In this document: piece by piece, positions 1 through 8,509 of the stretch
How the letters are laid out: the number at the start of each line of letters is the position of its first letter
How positions within the stretch are numbered: position 1 is the first letter of the stretch
Assembly: GCA_017546445.1 (NCBI GenBank)
Contig: JAFYWX010000024.1
Location: 1 to 49,450, forward strand
DNA: 49,450 nucleotides
DNA from: Akkermansia sp.
GTDB lineage: Bacteria > Verrucomicrobiota > Verrucomicrobiia > Verrucomicrobiales > Akkermansiaceae
Reading direction: 5' to 3'
Translations under genes and position numbers: made by a program
The notes under the pieces: generated by a model
Database searches by the model: none
Told to the model about the DNA's origin: nothing
The model's input: the letters and a program-made list of their open reading frames with translations, nothing else

Positions 1-2387
1 ACCCAGAGCATCTGCGTGACGGTGAGGGGCAGCTCGCAGCCAATGAAGGGACCCATGGCGGCAATACCGCAGGCTGCCACGTTTACCGTGAGCTGGAAGA
101 CGATGAACTTCTGAATGTTGCGGTAGAGTGAGCGACCCCACTTGATGGCGCGGATGATGGAGGCGAAGGAGTCATCCAGCAGGATGATATCGGAGGCTTC
201 CTTGGCCACGGAGGTGCCGGTGATGCCCATGGAAAGGCCCACATCGGCGTGGTTCAGGGCGGGGGCGTCATTTGTGCCGTCGCCGGTCACGGCGACCACG
301 TGGCCCTTCTCCTGCAGGGCGTTCACCAGGCGCAGCTTGTCCATGGGCTTGGCGCGGGAAAGCACGCGGAGGTCGTTCACGCCGTCCAGCAGCTGCTGGT
401 CGGTAAGCTGGCCGAACTGGTCGCCGGTGAGCACGGCACCCTGGGGCAGTTCGCCCTCCGGCAGCAGGCCGATTTCGCGGCCAATCTGGCAGGCGGTTTC
501 GAAGTTATCGCCGGTCACAATCTTGATACCCACGCCAGCCTTGTGGCAGGAAGCCACGGCGGCAGGAACATCCGGGCGCACGGGGTCCTGAATGACGAAG
601 CAGCCGAGCCAGGTGAGGCCGGTGCAGGCATCCTTCACGCCCTCGGCGGTATCAGCAGAGCCTTCCTTATATGCCAGACCAAGCACGCGCATGGCCTTGC
701 GCTGGGCGGTGCGGATGATGGTGAGCACTTCCTCGCGGGCGGCATCAGTAAGCTCACCGGCATAGGCGGTGGAGCACTTGGAGAGCACCACCTCGGGGGC
801 GCCCTTCATGAAAATGACATCCTTGCCAAGTACGGCGGATTTACCGCAGGTGGCCATGAACTTGTTCTGCGTGTGGAAGGGCAGCTGGGCAATGGTGCTG
901 AACTTGCTGCGGGCATCGGCATAGGATACGCCCTTGTCGTTCAGGAACATGAGCATGGCACCTTCCGTCACGTTGCCGAGCACCTTGCCGGCTTCATCGA
1001 GGTCGGCGGTGGAGTTGGCGGCCACGGCCTCTGTGAGCAGGGGGAAGATGGGGGCGGCGGTGCCCTGTTCATTCACGCCCGGGAAATTGGCCTCGCGCAC
1101 GGTCATGAGGTTCATGGTGAGGGTGCCGGTCTTGTCGGAGCAGACCACAGTGGCAGCACCGATGGTTTCGCAGGCATCCATTTCGCGCACCAGGTTGTTC
1201 TGTTTGGCCATCTTGCGCATGCTGTAGGCCAGGCTGAGCGTCACACTCATGGGCAGGCCTTCCGGCACAGATACCACGATGAGCGTGATGGCAATCATGA
1301 AGTAGGTCAGAATCTTATCTGCCGCGGCCTGGGGCATCCAGGTGGCAGGTTCGGTGGAAAGAATATCGCAGCCGATGAGGGTGCCCAGACCCAGTCCGAA
1401 GAGGACGGCGCCGGTGATGATGCATTTGAGCCAGGGGCGGAAGCCTTCTTCCTTCACCCAGGCGGGGGAGGGGATGCGCACCTTGGCGTAGCCCAGCAGG
1501 TCACGCAGCACGGGGTACCAGATTTTGAGCGTGGCGGCAGCAATGCCGGCAATGAGCACGCCAAAGAAGTACCACTGCGGGCAGGTCAGCACAAACTTGC
1601 CCAGCAGGGCATCATGCGCCACCAGGGATACGAAGAGGAGCAGGGCGATGGAGGTGCCCACCACGTTGATGGCCTGGGAAAGGCTTTCCAGTTGCAGGTT
1701 CAGCGGAGATTTGGCGCCGGTTTCCTTGGTGGCGGCTTCGGCTACCTTGCCGATTTCGGTCTTATCACCCACCTTGGTTACGCAGATGATGCCGTGGCCA
1801 TCGGTCACGAGGGTGCTGCGCAGCACCACGTTGCGCGGGTAGGCTCCGGGCAGGGTTTCCTCGCCCTCGGAGGGAACCTTGAGCACGGGCTCGGACTCAC
1901 CGGTGAGGGAGGACTGGTTGACGCGCAGGGAAGAGGCCTCGAGCACCACGCCGTCGGCGGGAACTTCAACACCTGTTTCCAGGGTGACGATATCGCCCAC
2001 CACCAGCTCATTCTTGGGCACCATGGTGTGCTTGCCGTCGCGCAGCACGCGCACGGGGGTCACGTCATTCACCTTGTTCAGGATATCGAACTCCTTGTTG
2101 GCGCGGTATTCGTTCACAAAGCCCACCGTGGTAGCCAGGAGTACGGCGCACATGATGCCGATACTTTCGATGGGGCTGTGCTCGCCGGGGGAAAGAAGCA
2201 CGGGGATGAAGGAAATGACCGCAGCGGCAATGAGGATGACGATGAGCGGGTCGGCAAACTTGCGGGCCAGCTCCACCCACCACGGGTCGCGGCTGGGCGG
2301 GGTCATTTCGTTGCTGCCATGGGTCTTGCGGCTTTCCTCTACCTGGGCAGAGGTGAGACCGGTGTGGATATCGGTATGTGTCTTCAT
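1..2387 (-). CDS. Calcium-transporting P-type ATPase (C-terminus beyond window)
   Basis: Inner-membrane ATP-driven cation pump, probably Ca2+ export (P2 type). It starts at the ATG at 2387 and is open through base 1, giving 795 codons; relatives run to about 850-900 residues, so the last membrane helices are missing here. Visible in order: N-terminal cation-ATPase segment, first hydrophobic pair, actuator motif TGES, the PEGLP helix that carries a cation-binding Glu, the phosphorylation motif DKTGTLT (Asp418, near 1136), and the hinge motif TGDGTNDAP. The PEGLP motif and the long cytoplasmic loops favour calcium ATPase over heavy-metal types; no N-terminal CxxC metal-binding domain is present. 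The next gene upstream on this strand ends at 2504 and is separated by a strong terminator, so this gene is transcribed on its own. Ion specificity is inferred. Confidence 0.93.
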   Translation of the reverse strand, partial: MKTHTDIHTGLTSAQVEESRKTHGSNEMTPPSRDPWWVELARKFADPLIVILIAAAVISFIPVLLSPGEHSPIESIGIMCAVLLATTVGFVNEYRANKEFDILNKVNDVTPVRVLRDGKHTMVPKNELVVGDIVTLETGVEVPADGVVLEASSLRVNQSSLTGESEPVLKVPSEGEETLPGAYPRNVVLRSTLVTDGHGIICVTKVGDKTEIGKVAEAATKETGAKSPLNLQLESLSQAINVVGTSIALLLFVSLVAHDALLGKFVLTCPQWYFFGVLIAGIAAATLKIWYPVLRDLLGYAKVRIPSPAWVKEEGFRPWLKCIITGAVLFGLGLGTLIGCDILSTEPATWMPQAAADKILTYFMIAITLIVVSVPEGLPMSVTLSLAYSMRKMAKQNNLVREMDACETIGAATVVCSDKTGTLTMNLMTVREANFPGVNEQGTAAPIFPLLTEAVAANSTADLDEAGKVLGNVTEGAMLMFLNDKGVSYADARSKFSTIAQLPFHTQNKFMATCGKSAVLGKDVIFMKGAPEVVLSKCSTAYAGELTDAAREEVLTIIRTAQRKAMRVLGLAYKEGSADTAEGVKDACTGLTWLGCFVIQDPVRPDVPAAVASCHKAGVGIKIVTGDNFETACQIGREIGLLPEGELPQGAVLTGDQFGQLTDQQLLDGVNDLRVLSRAKPMDKLRLVNALQEKGHVVAVTGDGTNDAPALNHADVGLSMGITGTSVAKEASDIILLDDSFASIIRAIKWGRSLYRNIQKFIVFQLTVNVAACGIAAMGPFIGCELPLTVTQMLW

Positions 2388-2443
2388 AAGATTGGGGTAG
2401 GGCATTATAGGGTCATAATATATAAAAAGCAAGCATTAAGAAG

Positions 2444-2482
2444 CAAAAAAAGAATGCCGCAGAGGGGGGCTCTGCGGCATTC
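2444..2482 (-). terminator. Rho-independent terminator of the nan-pfk operon
   Basis: A perfect 13-bp stem (2452-2464 with 2470-2482) has a five-base G loop. It is followed on the minus strand by a run of T (the A run at 2445-2451). It lies just after the stop of the last operon gene at 2504. Confidence 0.93.
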
Positions 2483-2503
2483 GGAATGGAATGGATAAGC
2501 GGC

Positions 2504-3598
2504 TTACTTGATGTCGTCCGCATCACCGAAGGAGATGCCGATTTCACGGGCGGCTTCGATGAGCTGGCTCTTGCTGTCCACCAGGTGCAGGGTGCGCACG
2601 GCCTCCTCGATGGGCATGGACACCATGTCGGTGCGGTGCAGAGCCACCGTTTCGCCGAACTTGCCCTGCTCGATGAGGTCGATTGCCTTGGCACCGCAGC
2701 GTACGCCGAGCACGCGGTCGAAGGGAATCGGGGAACCGCCGCGCTGGGTGTGGCCCAGCACGCAGTAGCGGGTCTCGATACCGGTGATGGTTTCCAGCTT
2801 GGTGGAAAGGAAAGCGGCGATACCGCCAAGGCGAACCTCGCCCTTCGTTTCCTCATCCAGCGTAAGGAGCTTGCCGCCAATGGTGGCGCCTTCGCTTACT
2901 ACCACGATGATTTCACGCTGGCCAAGAGCCTTGGTGAGCTCCACCTTGCGAACCACGTCCTCCAGGGTGAAGGGAATCTCGGGGATGAGAATCACGTCTG
3001 CACCGCCGGAGATACCGCCGTACAGGGCAATCCAGCCGGCGTGGCGGCCCATCACTTCCACCACCATCATGCGCTGGTGGGAGAAAGCGGTGGTGCGCAG
3101 GCGGTCGAGCTGCTTACTTACCACGGAAACTGCTGTCCAGAAGCCGAAGGTGTAGTCTGTGGCACCCAGGTCGTTGTCGATGGTCTTGGGCACGCCTACG
3201 ATGGGCAGGCCAATCTGGCGGAGCTCCTGACCAATGGTCTGGGAACCGTCGCCACCCACCACGATGAGGGCGGAGAGACCAAGGCGGTCCACAGTGGCCT
3301 TGCTGCGTTCCAGAACTTCCTCGGCAATCTGCATGCGGCCACCCACACCGCTCTTCACGGTGAAGTTGCCCTTGTTCACCGTGCCGAGAATGGTGCCGCC
3401 GGTGGAGCGGATGTTGAGGCAGTTTTCGGGCGTGAGGATGCGCCAGCGCTCGTTATCGGGCGTGGAGAGCAGTCCCTCGAAGCCATCATAGAAGCCGTAA
3501 ACCGTCCAGCCACGGGCGGAAGCAGCCGCCACGGCGCCTTCAATCACGGCGTTGAGACCGGGGCAGTCGCCACCGGCGTTAAGAATACCTACGTTCAT
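2504..3598 (-). CDS. 6-phosphofructokinase, PPi- or mixed-donor type
   Basis: Phosphorylates fructose 6-phosphate to fructose 1,6-bisphosphate in glycolysis; cytoplasmic. 364 residues with complete PFK motifs: GGDGS at 115-119, PKTIDND at 137-143 with the catalytic base Asp141, MGR with Arg185, and the GHTQRGG segment with substrate-binding Arg. By E. coli PfkA numbering it carries Gly104 and Lys124. Lys124 (PKTIDND) is a mark of PPi-dependent and mixed-donor enzymes, whereas Gly104 is the ATP-type residue, so the phosphoryl donor cannot be assigned from sequence. It is the last gene of the sialate operon, 5 bases after the DacA-like gene, and is followed by a strong terminator. It is clearly paralogous to the gene at 4563-5732, which has lost these catalytic residues. 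Confidence 0.93.
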   Translation of the reverse strand: MNVGILNAGGDCPGLNAVIEGAVAAASARGWTVYGFYDGFEGLLSTPDNERWRILTPENCLNIRSTGGTILGTVNKGNFTVKSGVGGRMQIAEEVLERSKATVDRLGLSALIVVGGDGSQTIGQELRQIGLPIVGVPKTIDNDLGATDYTFGFWTAVSVVSKQLDRLRTTAFSHQRMMVVEVMGRHAGWIALYGGISGGADVILIPEIPFTLEDVVRKVELTKALGQREIIVVVSEGATIGGKLLTLDEETKGEVRLGGIAAFLSTKLETITGIETRYCVLGHTQRGGSPIPFDRVLGVRCGAKAIDLIEQGKFGETVALHRTDMVSMPIEEAVRTLHLVDSKSQLIEAAREIGISFGDADDIK

Positions 3599-3603
3599 GA
3601 TGT

Positions 3604-4566
3604 TTAATTGGGAAGTATAATGAATTTGGTTCTATCCTGATAATCGTTAGAGGGCAGCCAGGCATCCCAGGCGTTCCAGCCATCGCGCAGGAAACGGGCT
3701 GCTTCCTGGTAGCGGGAGTTGGAGGAGGGCATGCCGAGCATGACAATGAGCAGACGCTGCGGGAATGTGGCCTCTTTGCCGGTGGCGGGGTTCACTCGCT
3801 TTACCGAAGCACGGCGGGCGGTTACCATGAGGCAGCTGCCTGCGCTGCGTGACTGGCCCACCTTGAGACCGTCCACATGGCCGGAACCGCTGAGCAACTT
3901 GTTGTTGTTGCGAATGGTCTGGCGGCGGTTACCGTAGGGTGAATGCACGGTGACGATGCAGCCTGTCTGGGCGGTGATGGCCAGCAGGTTGGTATCGTTG
4001 ATGGCGTACATACCCAGCAGAGCCATATCGCGGGCAGAGGACTGGGTGATGACGGCGCCATTCGTACCCTTGAATACGGTGGAGGTCATGCCCAGCCGGC
4101 GGGCGAGATTATTCATCTGGGCGATGAAGGCACCCTCCGGGTTGCTGCTGCTCAGCACACTGCCGCAGGCGTGTGCCAGGGTGGATGCACAGGCGCTGTC
4201 ATCCCACATCAGTGCGGAATAGAGGGCATCGCGCACGGAGATGCTGTCTCCCGCGCGCAGCCGGAGCAGGTTCGTGCGCTGCCATACCACAGCCTGAGCC
4301 GGTACGGTAATCAGCCGGTTCATATCAACATTGTGCGCCCGCACCCAGTCCATCACCACCACGGCTGTGGCCAGATTGGTCAGCATGCCGATGGGGCGTT
4401 TCAGGTTGGAGTTGGATGAATAGAGCACACGGCCGGAATTGACCTCCAGCGTCACATAGCTGGGGGTGGTCTGTTCCGGGGTGATGATTTGCTGGTAGCT
4501 GCAGGAGGTGAAAACCCCGCATACCGCGGCCCCTAACGTACAGAGATATGTGAGGGCTTTATTCAT
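3604..4566 (-). CDS. Lipoprotein related to S11 DD-carboxypeptidases, catalytic motifs degenerate
   Basis: About 320 residues. The start at 4566 overlaps the upstream stop as ATGA, so translation is probably coupled; an in-frame Met further upstream would lie inside the previous gene. The N-terminus is a hydrophobic signal ending FTSC, a plausible lipobox with Cys22 as lipid site. The body follows the S11 (DacA/PBP5-like) fold: the RPxxxxTxLATA region, the SA.. segment and the VDGLKxG segment are recognisable. All three catalytic motifs differ from consensus. SxxK reads MxxN (Met61, Asn64), SxN reads Ser-Ala-Cys (124-126), and KTG reads Lys-Val-Gly (235-237). The protein should therefore lack transpeptidase or carboxypeptidase chemistry and may bind peptidoglycan or a partner. 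It sits between two PFK paralogues in an operon for sialic acid use, which is unexpected for a cell-wall protein. Confidence 0.85.
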   Translation of the reverse strand: MNKALTYLCTLGAAVCGVFTSCSYQQIITPEQTTPSYVTLEVNSGRVLYSSNSNLKRPIGMLTNLATAVVVMDWVRAHNVDMNRLITVPAQAVVWQRTNLLRLRAGDSISVRDALYSALMWDDSACASTLAHACGSVLSSSNPEGAFIAQMNNLARRLGMTSTVFKGTNGAVITQSSARDMALLGMYAINDTNLLAITAQTGCIVTVHSPYGNRRQTIRNNNKLLSGSGHVDGLKVGQSRSAGSCLMVTARRASVKRVNPATGKEATFPQRLLIVMLGMPSSNSRYQEAARFLRDGWNAWDAWLPSNDYQDRTKFIILPN

Positions 4567-5732
4567 TTCTTGGATTTGCAGCACTTGCGGGCCGGCTTTT
4601 CTGCCGGGGTGGCAGCCTGAATGCGGTCGCTGTGCATTTCTTCCGGTGTGCGGTCACCGAAGATGATGCCGAGGTCGCGGGCTGTGCTGATAATCTGGCT
4701 GTCCGGGCTTACGAAACGGTGGTGAGCCACGGCTTCTTCAATCGGCACATTGTCGATGTTGAGACCATTGAGCACCACGGTCTTACCGAAGTCCTTCTTC
4801 TCGATGAGCTTCACGGCCTCTACGCCGAAACGGACGCCGAGGATGCGGTCGAAGGCACAGGGAGAACCACCACGCTGGGTGTGACCCAGCACGCAGTAGC
4901 GGGTTTCGATACCGGTGCGGTCCTGCAGGATGTGGGAAAGTTTGTTGCCGATGCCGCCCAGGCGTTCATCGCCATTGTCCTTGTTGTGCACGGTGACCAG
5001 CTGGCCGTTCAGGCGGGAGCCTTCTGCCACCACCACGATGATTTCGCGCTGGCCGGTGGCCTTGCGGGCCTTGACGCACTCAATAACCTTGTCGAGATCG
5101 TACTCGATTTCAGGAATCAGCACCACGTCTGCAGCAGCGGCAATGCCGCCGTACAGGGCAATCCAGCCGGACATATCACCCATCACCTCAATCACCATCA
5201 TGCGCTGGTGTGCATTGGCAGTGGTGCGGATGCGGTCGATGGATTCCGTAACCACGGTCACAGCGCTGTGGAAACCGAAGGTGTAGTCGGAGTCGGAGCA
5301 GAGGTCGTTGTTGATGGTCTTGGGAATGGAAATTACGGGCAGACCTTCCTCGGAAAGGAGCTTGGCCGTGCGGGCAGAGCCGCTGCCGCCGATAACGGCA
5401 AGTGCTTCCAGACCAAGGGCGTTGATGGTCTTCTTGGCCTTGGCCATCACCTCGCGGTCCACCTGGCGGCGGCCCACCTTGTTGGTGACTACCTTGAAGT
5501 TGCCGGTGCTGGTGGTGCCGAGAATGGTACCGCCATAAGCGCGGATTTTATGAGCCTTGCTGGGGGTCAGTGTTTCATAACGGCGGCCCCCTGCGATGGG
5601 CAGGAGGCCTTCAAAACCGTCATGGAAACCGATAACTCGCCAACCACGGCGATAGGCTGCAGAAACGTAGCCTTCAATCACCGCATTGATACCGGGGCAG
5701 TCGCCGCCGGAGTTGAGAATACCGATAATCAT
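4563..5732 (-). CDS. Phosphofructokinase paralogue with altered catalytic residues
   Basis: 389 residues, full-length PFK fold, colinear with the paralogue at 2504-3598. The nucleotide/Mg motif GGDGS is GGSGS (Ser117), the catalytic motif TIDND is TINND (Asn141 in place of the base Asp127 of E. coli PfkA), and MGR is MGD (Asp186 in place of Arg171). The codons read AGC, AAC and GAT, so these are clear substitutions. Other substrate residues such as HQR and GHTQRGG are kept. A C-terminal Lys/Cys-rich extension of roughly 25 residues follows. By analogy with regulatory PFK subunits (plant PPi-PFK alpha, the C-half of animal PFK), it may bind hexose phosphates and regulate the intact paralogue; this is inference. 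It lies 17 bases after the epimerase gene and overlaps the next gene by 4 bases. Confidence 0.9.
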   Translation of the reverse strand: MIIGILNSGGDCPGINAVIEGYVSAAYRRGWRVIGFHDGFEGLLPIAGGRRYETLTPSKAHKIRAYGGTILGTTSTGNFKVVTNKVGRRQVDREVMAKAKKTINALGLEALAVIGGSGSARTAKLLSEEGLPVISIPKTINNDLCSDSDYTFGFHSAVTVVTESIDRIRTTANAHQRMMVIEVMGDMSGWIALYGGIAAAADVVLIPEIEYDLDKVIECVKARKATGQREIIVVVAEGSRLNGQLVTVHNKDNGDERLGGIGNKLSHILQDRTGIETRYCVLGHTQRGGSPCAFDRILGVRFGVEAVKLIEKKDFGKTVVLNGLNIDNVPIEEAVAHHRFVSPDSQIISTARDLGIIFGDRTPEEMHSDRIQAATPAEKPARKCCKSKK

Positions 5733-5749
5733 GTTTTGTTATGTGTAAT

Positions 5750-6940
5750 TTAAGCTTGGGTAAGCGGTGCGGGGATGGCACCGAAATAGTGGGCGCAGCA
5801 CCACAGGGCACGCGGGTGGTGGAAGAAGGACTTCCACATGGAGCCCTTGAGACCGTTGGTGGTGGTGCCGTCCTGGTTGCAGTAGCCGAACCACTCGCCG
5901 TGTTCCTTATCCTGCAGGTGCTCGAAGGACCAGTCATGAATGCGCTGGTGCCACTCGGCGTACTTCTCGTCACCCGTCATCACATAGGCAAGGCAGGTGC
6001 CGATAAGGGCCTCATCATGCGGCCACCAGAACTTCATGTTGTGCCAGTATTCCTGAATCGGCTTGTTGTATACGTCGGTGTAGTAGAGCAGGCCGCCGTA
6101 CTTCTTGTCCCAGCCGCGTTCCAGAGCCCAGTCAATCATCTTGCAGCCGATTTCGATGAGCTTCTTGTCGCCACCGCGGTAGCGGGCTTCCTCGAGCACG
6201 AACCAGCCGCCTTCGATATCGTGGCCGGGGTTGAGCACGCGCTCGTCAAAGTGGTCGATGACGGAGCCATCGGGGGCCACGTTCTCGAGCACGGCCTTGA
6301 TATCCTCGTGCAGGAAGAGTCGCTGCAGGTCATCGATGCAGCGGTCAATCCAGCCGGTGTAGAAACCGTCTGCATCGCCGAGGTAGCGGCGAAGTTCCTG
6401 AGCGGTGACAATCATAATCATGCGGCAGCCCAGGTTTTCGCCGGGGCGGTTGCCGGTGCTCTTAGGTGCCATTTTGCCGGGGGTGAAGTTGATATCGGCG
6501 TAGATGTCGAACCAGTGGCGGGCGCGCTCTGCGCTCTTAGCCTCGCCGGTGGCGCCGTAGTGGGCAGCCCAGGCAATGGCCGCGAAGCATTCGCTGTAGG
6601 CGTAGCGGCGCTTGCGGATGGGGGTGCCGTCAGCCGTCATGTGGAAATACATGCGGCCATCTGCCGGGTCCACGCATTTTTCCTCAAGGAACTTGAGGGC
6701 GCTTTCGGCATACTGCATCCATTCCGGGCGCTTTTCGATGCTGTTGTAGCAGGTGAGGAGCATCCAGGCCATGCGGCCCTGTGCCCATACGTTCTTGTCG
6801 GTGTCTACCAGTGTGCCGTCAGCCGCGCAGCAATGGTAGAGACCCCCGTTCACTGTATCCAGTGAACGGGGAAACCAGAACGGCTCTACCTCATTGAGCA
6901 GCTTGTCTTTGTAGAACTCGCCAAGTGCTTTGGTGTCCAT
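5750..6940 (-). CDS. AGE-family sugar epimerase (N-acylglucosamine 2-epimerase)
   Basis: 396 residues of the AGE (alpha/alpha)6-barrel family. Conserved blocks include GHDIEGGWF with a catalytic-type His and WWPHDEA. Placed directly after the sialic acid lyase (21 bases), it most likely converts ManNAc released by the lyase into GlcNAc, without needing a kinase/NanE route. The family also contains mannose and cellobiose epimerases, so the substrate is inferred from context. The start at 6940 (MDTKALGEF) has no visible Shine-Dalgarno. Second gene of the minus-strand operon. Confidence 0.9.
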   Translation of the reverse strand: MDTKALGEFYKDKLLNEVEPFWFPRSLDTVNGGLYHCCAADGTLVDTDKNVWAQGRMAWMLLTCYNSIEKRPEWMQYAESALKFLEEKCVDPADGRMYFHMTADGTPIRKRRYAYSECFAAIAWAAHYGATGEAKSAERARHWFDIYADINFTPGKMAPKSTGNRPGENLGCRMIMIVTAQELRRYLGDADGFYTGWIDRCIDDLQRLFLHEDIKAVLENVAPDGSVIDHFDERVLNPGHDIEGGWFVLEEARYRGGDKKLIEIGCKMIDWALERGWDKKYGGLLYYTDVYNKPIQEYWHNMKFWWPHDEALIGTCLAYVMTGDEKYAEWHQRIHDWSFEHLQDKEHGEWFGYCNQDGTTTNGLKGSMWKSFFHHPRALWCCAHYFGAIPAPLTQA

Positions 6941-6961
6941 GATGAGGCAGATGTTGAAGCT

Positions 6962-7888
6962 TTACTTGTAGATAGCCCAATCGTAGAAGCCGATGGCCTT
7001 GAGCTCGCTCTTGAGCGCGTCGAGGGTGGCCTTGTCCTGCTTGCCCATGGGAAGGCGGGCCGGGCCGAAGTCAACACCAGTCCATTCGCTCATGAGGTAC
7101 TTGCAGCAGCCCATGTAGCCCTTGCCGGCGATGATGTTGATCATGGTGACGGAGAGCTGCTGGAGGCGGCGGGCTTCAGCCAGGTCGCCAGCGTCCACGG
7201 CCTTCATGATGTCATCATACAGCTTGGGAGCATAGTTGAAGGAAGAGCCTACACCGCCCTTGGCGCCAGTGGCATAAGCGCCGAGGAACCATTCGTCCAC
7301 ACCCCAGGGGATGTCGTACTTGCCGCCGTCGTAGTTCAGGGCGTCCATGTACAGAGCCAGGTCGGGGTTGGTGAACTTCACACCCACGAAGTTCGGAATC
7401 TTCTTGGCGCAGGCCTCAATCATCTTGCAGGGGTTGAAGCCCACGTGGGTAAGCACGGGAATGTCGTAGAAGTAGAAGGGCAGCTCGGGGGCGCCGGAAG
7501 CGGCCACGGCAAGGCTGTCCACAAGCAGGTCGATGCTGCCCGGCTTGAAGTAGCAGGGGGAGTTGCTGGCGGTACCGGTAGCACCACATTCAGCAGCGTA
7601 GGCGGCGAGCTCACGGCCGTCGTATACGCAGTTGCCACCGGTGTGCACGATGACGTCGATGCCGTACTTCTTGCCGGCTTCGCCCCAGGCAGCCATGTTT
7701 TCCTTGCGTTCGGTAAGCTGCATGTGAGCGGATTCACCGGTGGAACCAGTGATGAAAACGGACTTGATGCCCTGGCTGGCCAGGAACTTGGCCTGAGCGT
7801 CCACTGCATTGGGGTTGCAGGAGCCATCGGCGTTCATCGGGGTGTGCGTAGCAGCGCAGAGACCGTGGATTTTGAATGTGGTTTCCAT
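6962..7888 (-). CDS. nanA: N-acetylneuraminate lyase
   Basis: Cleaves N-acetylneuraminate to N-acetylmannosamine and pyruvate; cytoplasmic class I aldolase. The start METTFKIHG at 7888 gives 308 residues, the usual length; in-frame sequence further upstream is leader. Visible: the GSTGE carboxylate-binding motif (48-52), a Tyr in YFYDIP (Tyr141) and the Schiff-base Lys in VGVK (Lys171). The C-terminal part resembles the eukaryote-type lyase subgroup more than E. coli NanA, judging from the GVDE and GSSFNY blocks. First gene of an operon with the AGE epimerase, two PFK homologues and a DacA-like lipoprotein. No sialidase or transporter gene lies next to it in this window. Confidence 0.93.
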   Translation of the reverse strand: METTFKIHGLCAATHTPMNADGSCNPNAVDAQAKFLASQGIKSVFITGSTGESAHMQLTERKENMAAWGEAGKKYGIDVIVHTGGNCVYDGRELAAYAAECGATGTASNSPCYFKPGSIDLLVDSLAVAASGAPELPFYFYDIPVLTHVGFNPCKMIEACAKKIPNFVGVKFTNPDLALYMDALNYDGGKYDIPWGVDEWFLGAYATGAKGGVGSSFNYAPKLYDDIMKAVDAGDLAEARRLQQLSVTMINIIAGKGYMGCCKYLMSEWTGVDFGPARLPMGKQDKATLDALKSELKAIGFYDWAIYK

Positions 7889-7949
7889 ATTCGTAGTATG
7901 TGTTTTGTTTATGAGAAATGACAGGGGAATAAAAAAATGCCCTGTGCTA

Positions 7950-7978
7950 GTTTTAACGCAAAGGGCAGTGTATTTCAA
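7950..7978 (-). promoter_or_regulatory. Candidate promoter of the nanA operon
   Basis: On the minus strand, TTGAAA is followed after 17 bases by TAAAAC. The predicted leader of about 50 bases contains a small hairpin (ACAGGG 7921-7926 with CCCTGT 7940-7945) whose loop contains a T run. Whether the hairpin regulates is unknown. Confidence 0.45.
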
Positions 7979-8008
7979 GGATAATCTTCGCAGGGTCGGG
8001 AATTATGT

Positions 8009-8440
8009 TCACTTTTTGGCTTTCATCCGGCGGAATCTCAGTTGCAGCTCATTTTCCGGCCTGTTCCGGGCCCGGTTTTTCTGGCGGATGAGTTCCTGCG
8101 CCTGAGCCGGCAGTTTATCGATGATGTGGAAATCGACCACGGCGTGGTCATCGTCCTCGAATGTGAGGCTGACGAGCCATTTTTCCTCATTTCGGGAGAC
8201 CTCGATGGAGTAGGGCTCATTTTCGTCCTGCAGCCAGGTGTACTGGTAGGTGCCTTTGTAGTTGCTGCCCTGCCAGCGGGCGGTGCAGTCGGTCACCTCG
8301 ACCAGGCCGAGCTTGTTGACCTCCTGCCATTCACCCTGAACCAGTTGGCGCGGGTCTTTGAACCACTCTGGCAGCAGCAGGGCAGCGCAGGCAAGCAGGG
8401 TGAGAAGAATCAGGAGCAGAAGAAGGCGTGTGCGGGTCAT
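8009..8440 (-). CDS. Small membrane-anchored protein of unknown function
   Basis: 143 residues from the ATG at 8440; another ATG at 8452 is possible. An N-terminal Leu-rich helix (about residues 5-24) is a membrane anchor or uncleaved signal. It is followed by a soluble part with alternating beta-type sequence, and the tail is rich in Arg and Lys. The middle, with GxW and GTY-like patterns, resembles small lipocalin-like secreted domains, but I do not recognise a named family. It is transcribed toward nanA with a 120-base gap that carries the candidate nanA promoter, so it is probably separate from that operon. Confidence 0.65.
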   Translation of the reverse strand: MTRTRLLLLLILLTLLACAALLLPEWFKDPRQLVQGEWQEVNKLGLVEVTDCTARWQGSNYKGTYQYTWLQDENEPYSIEVSRNEEKWLVSLTFEDDDHAVVDFHIIDKLPAQAQELIRQKNRARNRPENELQLRFRRMKAKK

Positions 8441-8509
8441 GGTTGCCATCATGCTAGCATATTCTGCCCGTTTTGCAATCATTGAATGCGGGGGAATGTC
8501 TTTTCCTGC

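Noticed and set aside
249..2498. A 749-codon plus-strand open frame
   Set aside because: Antisense shadow of the P-type ATPase; His/Gly-rich translation, no motifs, while the minus strand has every ATPase motif.
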